Part shown: positions 1 to 6,923 of the stretch, piece after piece | Numbering within the stretch: position 1 is the stretch's first letter | Layout: each line of letters begins with the position of its first letter | DNA from: UBA1757 sp963617485 | GTDB taxonomy: Bacteria > Bacteroidota > Bacteroidia > Bacteroidales > UBA1402 | Assembly: GCA_963617485.1 (NCBI GenBank) | Contig: CAVEPA010000015.1 | Location: 1-40,275, forward strand | Direction of reading: 5' to 3' | Length of the DNA stretch: 40,275 nt | Notes under the pieces: generated by a model | The model's input: the letters and a program-made list of their open reading frames with translations, nothing else | Databases searched by the model: none | What the model was told of the DNA's origin: nothing | Program-made: the position numbers and the translations under genes

Positions 1-66
1 TAGCTCAGCAGGTAGAGCACATCCCTTTTAAGGATGGGGTCCTGGGTTCGAGCCCCAGGCGAATCA
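1..66 (+). tRNA. tRNA-Lys (anticodon UUU), 5' truncated by the window edge
   Basis: The window starts at tRNA position 8, so the first seven acceptor bases are missing. The D arm, a five-pair anticodon stem (20-24 with 32-36) around the loop CTTTTAA with anticodon TTT at 27-29, and a T arm (42-46 with 54-58, loop TTCGAGC) are all visible. The 3' acceptor strand is GCGAATC (59-65) and the discriminator base is A66. The following bases are CCC, so the CCA tail is not encoded and must be added after transcription. Confidence 0.97.
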
Positions 67-70
67 CCCC

Positions 71-101
71 AGCGCGGAGCCACAAGCCCCGCGCTTTTTT
101 T
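71..101 (+). terminator. Intrinsic terminator of the tRNA-Lys transcript
   Basis: AGCGCGG (71-77) pairs with CCGCGCT (89-95). A short inner GC pairing and loop lie between them, and a run of T (95-101) follows at once. It sits five bases after the tRNA end. Confidence 0.9.
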
Positions 102-135
102 GTTTGTAAAATCCACTTGATAGTTTTGCCGACAC

Positions 136-166
136 TTGCATGTGTCATAGAAAAAATATATCTTTG
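136..166 (+). promoter_or_regulatory. Bacteroidetes-type promoter for the AAA ATPase gene
   Basis: TATCTTTG at 159-166 matches the Bacteroidetes -7 consensus TAnnTTTG. A TTG at 136-138 lies 20 bases upstream, the expected place of the -33 element. Transcription would start near 172, giving a leader of about 50 bases before the ATG at 223. Confidence 0.7.
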
Positions 167-222
167 CGGTATAAAAAATGCGTAAATACGCAATTTACCT
201 ACCCTAAAACAGCTTTTCTTGC

Positions 223-1503
223 ATGGAGATAAGACGTGATATTCATCTTAGAAGACTCATCAATAGCAAGCATAATGGCATGATAAAAGTCGTGACTGGC
301 ATAAGAAGATGCGGCAAGTCGTACCTGCTGATGAATCTTTTCAGACAGTATTTGCTTGATGATGGGGTTAGTGAGGACCATATTGTCATGCTTGATCTGG
401 AAAATCGCAGGAACAAGAAGCTACGAGACCCAGACGCTTTGCTGGAATGGATAGACTCACAGATAGTGGAATACAAAGCATCGGGGGATGTGCCAAAACA
501 CGAATGGTACTATGTGATGCTCGACGAGGTGCAGTTAGTACCGGAGTTTGAAGATGTCTTGAATTCTTATCTAAGCATACGTAATGTAGATGTATATGTA
601 ACAGGCAGCAATTCGCGCTTCCTGTCCAAGGATGTGATAACAGAGTTCCGTGGCCGGGGACATGAAATACATGTCACCCCCTTGTCGATGAGTGAGTTCG
701 TCGGTGCGCATCCGGAAATGACCTTCGAGGAGGCTCTTGACCAATATATGACGTTCGGCGGACTGCCCGTGGTATGTTTGGAATCTGACGTAAGAGAGAA
801 AGAGGCTTACCTGAAGGATTTGTTCGAGAAGACATATCTGACGGATATACAGGAGCGTTATCATATTAAGGGCAGCGAAATAATGGGCGAACTGATTGAT
901 GTGATGGCTTCTGGTATAGGTGGACTTACAAATCCAACGAAGATAGAGAATACATTTAGAACGGTCAAAGGCATAGCGGTAAAGGGAAAAACCATAAAGC
1001 AATATCTGGAGATGCTGGAGGAGTCGTTTCTGATAAGGAAGGCTGTACGTTACGATGTAAAGGGACGTAAGTATATCGATTCTCCACAGAAGTACTATTT
1101 TGAAGATTTAGGCCTCAGAAATGCCCGCCTCGGCTTCCGCCAGGTGGAAAAGACGCATCTGATGGAGAACATGGTGTACAATGAACTTCGTCTGCGCGGT
1201 TACACAGTAGACGTTGGAGTAGTGATGTACAACACAAAGGATGCAGAAGGCCGTAGTCAGAAAGGACAGCTAGAGGTGGATTTTGTATGCAACCGTGGTG
1301 CTGAGCGAATATACGTTCAGTCTGCCTATGCACTGCCCGACAAGGAAAAAGTTGATCAGGAACAGGCTTCACTGGTGCATATTAAAGACGGATTTAAGAA
1401 GGTAATCATTGCAGCAGACAGATATTTGTCGGGCTTCAATGAAAATGGTATAAGGATTTTGAGTCTGAAAGATTTCCTTATGGAAGAAGCCGCTCTGTCC
1501 TGA
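223..1503 (+). CDS. AAA-family ATPase with C-terminal DUF4143-type domain
   Basis: This 426-residue protein has a P-loop near its N-terminus (GIRRCGKS, residues 26-33) and a Walker B strand near residue 100 (YVMLDEVQ). The C-terminal half resembles the DUF4143 region, a nuclease-like fold that accompanies AAA_14 ATPases. These proteins are common, variable-copy accessory genes in Bacteroidales and their role is largely unknown. No signal peptide or membrane segment is visible, so it is probably cytoplasmic. It has its own promoter at 136-166 and lies alone between tRNA-Lys and the PUL regulator, with 38 bases to the next start. Its last codons and stop (1501-1503) fall inside one copy of a 17-bp direct repeat. 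The family is clear and the function is not. Confidence 0.9.
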   Translation: MEIRRDIHLRRLINSKHNGMIKVVTGIRRCGKSYLLMNLFRQYLLDDGVSEDHIVMLDLENRRNKKLRDPDALLEWIDSQIVEYKASGDVPKHEWYYVMLDEVQLVPEFEDVLNSYLSIRNVDVYVTGSNSRFLSKDVITEFRGRGHEIHVTPLSMSEFVGAHPEMTFEEALDQYMTFGGLPVVCLESDVREKEAYLKDLFEKTYLTDIQERYHIKGSEIMGELIDVMASGIGGLTNPTKIENTFRTVKGIAVKGKTIKQYLEMLEESFLIRKAVRYDVKGRKYIDSPQKYYFEDLGLRNARLGFRQVEKTHLMENMVYNELRLRGYTVDVGVVMYNTKDAEGRSQKGQLEVDFVCNRGAERIYVQSAYALPDKEKVDQEQASLVHIKDGFKKVIIAADRYLSGFNENGIRILSLKDFLMEEAALS

Positions 1504-1511
1504 AAAAGAAA
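1495..1511 (+). repeat. 17-bp direct repeat, left copy (PUL boundary)
   Basis: CTGTCCTGAAAAAGAAA here is identical to 18087-18103. This copy covers the last two codons and the stop of the ATPase gene and ends 30 bases before the regulator start. The two copies bracket the whole PUL. Confidence 0.75.
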
Positions 1512-1541
1512 GACCTAAATATAAATTTTTAGTAGACACTG

Positions 1542-4500
1542 ATGAGAACCTTGTTTCAACAATTGGTGAAGCCGAACAAAACCATACGAACCCTGCTGAC
1601 CGGACTGATGCTACTATGCAGCACCGTCAGCGCAAAGGCCGATGTATCAATACGTTACTATTCCACAGACGACGGTTTGTCGCAGAACACCGTGCGCTGT
1701 CTCCTGCAAGATCATGAGGGCTTTATCTGGGTGGGTACCACGAACGGCATCAACCGTTTCGACGGTCACCGCTTCAAAACCATCATGCCGTCCTCCTACA
1801 ACGACAGTTATGACGACCGTATCCAGGGGCTTTCCGAAGATCTCCAAGGCCATCTGTGGATAACGACTGTCAAGGGCAATGTCTTGTGTTACGACAAGGT
1901 GCACAACGCTCTTACGGAGGGCGACATGCCAGCGCAAAAAGAACTCTACCCTGCCGGCAGCGTAGCAAGGAAGAACGTACCGAAAAAGGTCGCCAGACTT
2001 GCCGGTGACGCGCGCTACTGGGCCGCTCGCAGTGGCAATACCTATTGGCTGGCCACCGAACACACGGGCATCATCAGCTACGACACTGCCACTGGCGAGA
2101 CGCTTCATTACCAAAAATCTTCGGGCCTCCCCTCCAACAATCTGCGCAGCATCATGGTAGACCGCAGCGGGGACATCTGGGCCGGCAGTCTTGAGTCGGG
2201 GCTTATCCACCTTACCGAAACCGCGAATGATTACCGTCATCTGCAATTGTTTCCCGGCAATGTGGACGGAAATATCCAGGAAGTGCGTCTTGTTTTCTGC
2301 GACCGCGAGGGACGCAACTGGATTGGATCGCATCACGGCGATGGACTGATAAGAATCTACGACGGACAACAGCAGTTGCTGCGTACGCTCGCTCTTCCCA
2401 AGGGCAACGCCTACTGTGCTTTGGAACTGCCCGACGGGCGCAAGGCCATCGGCACCAAGAATGGCGGCATCTACCTCAGCGACAAGGACGGGATGCATAT
2501 CCTGACGAGTTTGCCGTATACGGCAGAGAGTCCGGTAACAGCGCATGATGTCTTTTCCATGGTGCTCGACAGCCACCAGCGGCTGTGGGCGGCTTCTTTC
2601 GGCAGTGGCATCGTTGTCTTTACTCCCGACGGCAAGGGAGGTTATGTCCATCTGTCCACGATGTCGCTCGGCAGCAGGAACCGCGACCGCGTTCGCTCTA
2701 TTGTCACAGACAGACAAGGGAATATGTGGTGCGCCACAGATGACGGACTGATGATGTTCTCACCCGATAGCATACTTGCATCTCCAAGGTCCCTGCGCCA
2801 TTATGATGTCTGCGTGGAGGGCGACGGCCGTGGCATAGCCTATGAGGTCAAGACCTTGTACATAGACAAGCAGGACCAGTTGTGGATAGGAACTACGGGG
2901 CGGGGTCTCTACCGTGGTCATATGGATGGTTCCGGGCTGAAGATAGAGCAGGTCGGCTCCACATCGAGGCGTCACCTCAGCATCGTGCAGAGCATCGCTT
3001 CCGACCGTGACGGCGCTGTATGGGCGGTGGCAGAGAACTACATTGCACGCATCCTGCCAAACTACGACACGGTGGGCGACCGCGCCATTGTCAGCGTGCC
3101 CACACGCAGGCTCTGTACTTACAGCGAAAACAGCATCTGCCTGACGGCAAAGGGCGAGATGATGGTGGGCAGCACTGAAGGGGTGTATATTTTCGACCCA
3201 TCGCACTACACCCATAAACGTCAGGCCGCAGCGGTGCACCTGTCTGCCATCAGTATCAATGGCGAAGAGATGACCCCGGGCACCGGCAAATCGCCGCTAA
3301 AGGAAGACATCGACCTCCAGAGCGAAATACGTTTGCCGTACTGGCAAAACAATGTGACAATAGCCTGTTCCATGCTCGACTACGACATACAGTCCCATAG
3401 CAGTTATTACTACCGCATTGAATCGCGCAGGAACAAGGACGAGGTATGGTACTCCACTGGCCGTGGCAACGAAATTCTGCTCTATGCCATGACACCCGGC
3501 ACCTACCGCCTGCATATCCGGGGCTACAACGATGCATGGTCGGAGCAAGACCGCGTGCTGACGATAGTTATCATGCCGCCCTGGTGGTACTCTACGTTTG
3601 CCTGCGTCCTATATGCACTGTGCGTCATAGCTGTCCTTGTTTATGGTGTACGTCGGTTTGTGCGCCAGCAGAAGGAGCGTTCGCGCCTTGAGGCGGAACG
3701 AAGCGTGGAGAAATACAAGCAGGATTTCTTCTCGCAGATATCGCATAAGCTCCGTACCCCGCTGACGGTTATCCAAGGCATGCTCGATGCCATACCCGTG
3801 TATCATTCAGAACAGTCTGACGACACTTACAAGTTGAGTGTCAAGCAAATGGGCATCCTTAACCGTAATGCCAACGAGCTCTTGCGCCTCATCGACCGTG
3901 TGCTGTCGTTCAACGACAAGAGCGACTTGGAAAAGGTTCGTACCGACATTGAAGAGGTACTTGGCGACAAGATTGCCGAAGCACGCCTGACGACACCGGA
4001 AGTTGCTGCTGCCAATGACCGTCCCGACACCAAGGGCTACCGCATCCTTGCCATCGATGACAATGCCGATATGCTTGATATGCTGCGTTCACAGCTCGAA
4101 GACAGTTTTACCGTTTACACCGCTCGGGATGGCAAAGAGGGCTTGTCGCTGCTGGACGAGGTGCAGCCCGACCTTATCATCTGCGATGTGATGATGCCGG
4201 GCATGGACGGTTTTGAATTCACCCGACGGCTGCGCGACAATTTCAACATCAGTCACATTCCCGTCATCCTGCTCACAGCGAGCATCAGCGAGGAGCGTCA
4301 TCTGACCGGTCTCGAAGCCGGTGCCGACGCGTATATCACCAAACCTTTCAACAAAGAAATACTGCGTGCACAGATTATCGCCCTTATAGCACAGCGTCAG
4401 AAGCTGCAGCGCATTTACGCCACGGAGCCGGGGTCCGACATACCGTTTATCTCAGCCACGGAACGCGACAAACAGTTCATCGAGCGCGTCAACGAAATCA

Positions 4501-4796
4501 TCATGGACAATATCGGCAATTTCGACTTCAAGATTGACGACTATGCGCAAGAGTTCAACGTCGGGCGTACCACCTTCTTTGCCAAGATTAAGTCCATCAT
4601 TGGATATACGCCCCACGAGTACGTGCGCATCAAGCGTATGAAGCGTGCTGCCGAGTTGTTGTTGCAAACCGACGATAACATTTCCGAGATATGCTATAAA
4701 GTGGGTCTTAACGACCCCTACTATTTCTCGCGTATCTTCAAGGGCATCTACGGCAAATCACCCTCACAATTCCGCAAGGACGGCATTGCAGGGTGA
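1542..4796 (+). CDS. HTCS-type hybrid regulator lacking the HATPase catalytic domain
   Basis: This 1084-residue inner-membrane sensor-regulator should control the adjacent PUL. In order it shows a signal peptide or anchor (about 1-33), a periplasmic beta-propeller of Reg_prop repeats (35 to about 570, many with motifs such as IWVGTTNG), a Y_Y_Y domain (about 600-675), a membrane helix (about 680-706), a DHp segment with His735, a receiver with the phospho-acceptor Asp882 (DVMMPGMDG) and a TKPF lysine, and an AraC-type HTH (about 985-1080). Only about 35 residues separate the DHp segment from the receiver, which starts near 833. The HATPase_c domain normally found there is absent, and full HTCS proteins are longer, typically around 1300-1400 residues. 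His735 is followed by Lys instead of the usual Glu/Asp. Own kinase activity is therefore unlikely. The reading frame is intact. It converges on the lyase gene with a 24-base gap. Confidence 0.93.
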   Translation: MRTLFQQLVKPNKTIRTLLTGLMLLCSTVSAKADVSIRYYSTDDGLSQNTVRCLLQDHEGFIWVGTTNGINRFDGHRFKTIMPSSYNDSYDDRIQGLSEDLQGHLWITTVKGNVLCYDKVHNALTEGDMPAQKELYPAGSVARKNVPKKVARLAGDARYWAARSGNTYWLATEHTGIISYDTATGETLHYQKSSGLPSNNLRSIMVDRSGDIWAGSLESGLIHLTETANDYRHLQLFPGNVDGNIQEVRLVFCDREGRNWIGSHHGDGLIRIYDGQQQLLRTLALPKGNAYCALELPDGRKAIGTKNGGIYLSDKDGMHILTSLPYTAESPVTAHDVFSMVLDSHQRLWAASFGSGIVVFTPDGKGGYVHLSTMSLGSRNRDRVRSIVTDRQGNMWCATDDGLMMFSPDSILASPRSLRHYDVCVEGDGRGIAYEVKTLYIDKQDQLWIGTTGRGLYRGHMDGSGLKIEQVGSTSRRHLSIVQSIASDRDGAVWAVAENYIARILPNYDTVGDRAIVSVPTRRLCTYSENSICLTAKGEMMVGSTEGVYIFDPSHYTHKRQAAAVHLSAISINGEEMTPGTGKSPLKEDIDLQSEIRLPYWQNNVTIACSMLDYDIQSHSSYYYRIESRRNKDEVWYSTGRGNEILLYAMTPGTYRLHIRGYNDAWSEQDRVLTIVIMPPWWYSTFACVLYALCVIAVLVYGVRRFVRQQKERSRLEAERSVEKYKQDFFSQISHKLRTPLTVIQGMLDAIPVYHSEQSDDTYKLSVKQMGILNRNANELLRLIDRVLSFNDKSDLEKVRTDIEEVLGDKIAEARLTTPEVAAANDRPDTKGYRILAIDDNADMLDMLRSQLEDSFTVYTARDGKEGLSLLDEVQPDLIICDVMMPGMDGFEFTRRLRDNFNISHIPVILLTASISEERHLTGLEAGADAYITKPFNKEILRAQIIALIAQRQKLQRIYATEPGSDIPFISATERDKQFIERVNEIIMDNIGNFDFKIDDYAQEFNVGRTTFFAKIKSIIGYTPHEYVRIKRMKRAAELLLQTDDNISEICYKVGLNDPYYFSRIFKGIYGKSPSQFRKDGIAG

Positions 4797-4820
4797 TTTA
4801 AGCAGACGTAGTATGGGCTA

Positions 4821-6923
4821 TTACTTGGCTATGAACTTACGGCCGTTGGTAATGTATAGGCATCCCGGAATGGTGGTGGTGACGCGCTGGCCGTAGATGT
4901 TGTAAATAACCTCGGTGTCCAGGGCCGCCGGGTTGCGATTGTCGCTTGCGGACACTTGCTCGATGGCAGTTGTCTTGTCGGCCTTGTATGCCGGTTGCAT
5001 GGAGAAGTAGTCCATCGGGCTGTACGAGAGATGTGGCGGCTGGTTGTAGGCAACGTTCTGCCAGGCGATGGCCATATCGTATACATGGTCGTCGCGCAGC
5101 CAAGGCAGGGCGTAGTCGCTTGGTACGTTCGTGGTGTGTAGCACAAGGTAATACACGCCATCCACCAAGGCATAGTTGACGTACTCCTCACGCCAGTCGC
5201 CAAGAAGATCTGCTACGAGGTTGGGGCCGTTTTTGCCGATAGCTCGGTCGGCCTTCAGACCATGGGTCCTTGGCACATAGATACGTGTCGTGTTCTTCCC
5301 TTCCGGATTCCACTTGTCGATGTATGTACGGTCGAGCATCTCGTCGCACAAGTCGCCGTCCCAATAGATGCGGAAGTTGAGATTGTTGCCGTGGCCAGAG
5401 GCACTGACAGCTTTCCAGTCTTCGCAGACAATGCCGCCGTAAGCGTTGTAGATAGGCAGATTGGTGTAGTCTATCAGTTCTGCACCACGTACGGTGGGGT
5501 CCATGTCGAGTGCAATACAGCGTCCTGTATCGTAACCTGACTGTGGAGAACCATATAGCACTTTTCCGTCTTTGGCAGAAACGATGACGGCATCGTAGGG
5601 CACTGTGGGGCTCTCGGTACAGAAATATACCTCCATTCCTTCGTTGTCGGGATCGAACTCGCCCAGGTGCAGGGCATCGCCATGTCCGAGACCCGTGCGC
5701 CAAAGCGTGGAGCCATCGTGGTCGATACAGGCCGAGCCGACGACAATTTCGTCGTAGCCGTCGTTGTCGACATCGCCGACAGCCACCGAGTGCGCACCCT
5801 GTCCGTAGGTGCCTTCGTCCTTGCCTTTCGTCGACTCGTGCTTCCACACTATGGACAGGTCCTTGCCATCCCAGGTGTAAGCCGTTGAATAGGAGTAGGT
5901 GTAGTAGCCGCGCATCATCACAGCACAGGGCTTGGCAGAGCCGTCGACGGGAAGCACGGCCACGGCGGCCTTGAAGCGGGTGCCGCGGTTGTAGCCGGTC
6001 TTGCCCGCACCATCGCCCCAGTTGTCTGCGGCATGCTTGGCATAGCACGGATAGTAGTCGACAGTCTTCAGTTCCGCGCCCGTAGTGCCGTCGAAGCAGG
6101 TAAGCCATTCCTCACCGGAGAAAATCTTGCCTTTGGCGTTGTAGTAGTTCTTGTTTTTGTTCAGGCCATTCATGATATAGTTTCCCTCTCCGTCGATGGT
6201 GCCGGGCGCTGTCTTGACGATGAGTTCGCCCTTGCCGTCGCCGTCGTAGTCGTAACACAGAAACTGGGTATAGTGCGAACCGGAACGGATATTCTGACCG
6301 AGGTCGATGCGCCAAAGCCGTGTACCGTCGAGTTTATAACAGTCGAGGAAGGTGTTGGAGGTAATGAGGTTGCCCGTGTTGTCCATGGCATTGTCGGGTT
6401 TCCACTTAAGGATTATCTCCTGTTCGCCGTCGCCGTCCATGTCGTAGGCAGAACAGTCGTCGGGAGTCCATACGGCATCTTTGGTGGTGTAGGCATCCTC
6501 TACTGCACCCTTCAGTCCGCGACCGTCATCGGGCATGTCGAGTTTGATGTTGATGTAGTGTGCCGCCCGTATGGGAACGTCGGCATCGCGTTCTGTTTCC
6601 ACGCCATTCTGTTTCACCACGAGGGTGAAAAGGTGGGTACCTTCAGCAACATTGATGCCCTTGGTGGTGACATTCGTGACGGAGGTGTAGGTGCCATAGA
6701 GCGTGCCATTATGGTAGAGCTCGTAGCTGGTGTTGGTATCGTCGTAGGAGCGGCGGCGCCAGGAAACAAAGGCATTGTTGCTTTGGCCGGCCTTGTTGTA
6801 GGTGGTGGGTCGGGACAAGGCACGGCAGGCGAAGAGGGCACGATGGGTGCCACTGACATTCTCCGCCCAGGCGCCGAGCGTCAAGACAGAGAGCAGGAAG
6901 GAAATGATAAATTTGGAACTCAT
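4821..6923 (-). CDS. Rhamnogalacturonan lyase, PL11-like (700 aa), secreted
   Basis: The protein resembles polysaccharide lyase family 11 (YesW/YesX type), which cleaves the rhamnose-galacturonic acid backbone of RG-I by beta-elimination. A signal peptide is visible at 1-20 (ending LGAWA). An N-terminal beta domain is followed by a propeller rich in calcium-binding loops such as DMDGDGEQE, DYDGDGKGE and DVDNDGYDE. The C-terminus (NIYGQRV ... LYITNGRKF) looks like the sorting tails of Bacteroidetes secreted enzymes. The ATG at 6923 was chosen because the signal peptide begins there and because it overlaps the stop of the upstream GH2 gene as ATGA, which implies translational coupling. An in-frame extension to 7175 exists but lies inside the GH2 gene. 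It is the last gene of the esterase-GH2-lyase operon. Confidence 0.93.
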   Translation of the reverse strand: MSSKFIISFLLSVLTLGAWAENVSGTHRALFACRALSRPTTYNKAGQSNNAFVSWRRRSYDDTNTSYELYHNGTLYGTYTSVTNVTTKGINVAEGTHLFTLVVKQNGVETERDADVPIRAAHYINIKLDMPDDGRGLKGAVEDAYTTKDAVWTPDDCSAYDMDGDGEQEIILKWKPDNAMDNTGNLITSNTFLDCYKLDGTRLWRIDLGQNIRSGSHYTQFLCYDYDGDGKGELIVKTAPGTIDGEGNYIMNGLNKNKNYYNAKGKIFSGEEWLTCFDGTTGAELKTVDYYPCYAKHAADNWGDGAGKTGYNRGTRFKAAVAVLPVDGSAKPCAVMMRGYYTYSYSTAYTWDGKDLSIVWKHESTKGKDEGTYGQGAHSVAVGDVDNDGYDEIVVGSACIDHDGSTLWRTGLGHGDALHLGEFDPDNEGMEVYFCTESPTVPYDAVIVSAKDGKVLYGSPQSGYDTGRCIALDMDPTVRGAELIDYTNLPIYNAYGGIVCEDWKAVSASGHGNNLNFRIYWDGDLCDEMLDRTYIDKWNPEGKNTTRIYVPRTHGLKADRAIGKNGPNLVADLLGDWREEYVNYALVDGVYYLVLHTTNVPSDYALPWLRDDHVYDMAIAWQNVAYNQPPHLSYSPMDYFSMQPAYKADKTTAIEQVSASDNRNPAALDTEVIYNIYGQRVTTTIPGCLYITNGRKFIAK

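Noticed and set aside
1..66. tRNA 3' end as an attachment site with a repeat further along
   Set aside because: No second copy of the tRNA 3' sequence was noticed, and no integrase gene is present in the window.
4797..4820. Terminator between the HTCS gene and the lyase gene
   Set aside because: The 24-base gap has no hairpin or T run. The two convergent transcripts must end within or beyond each other.
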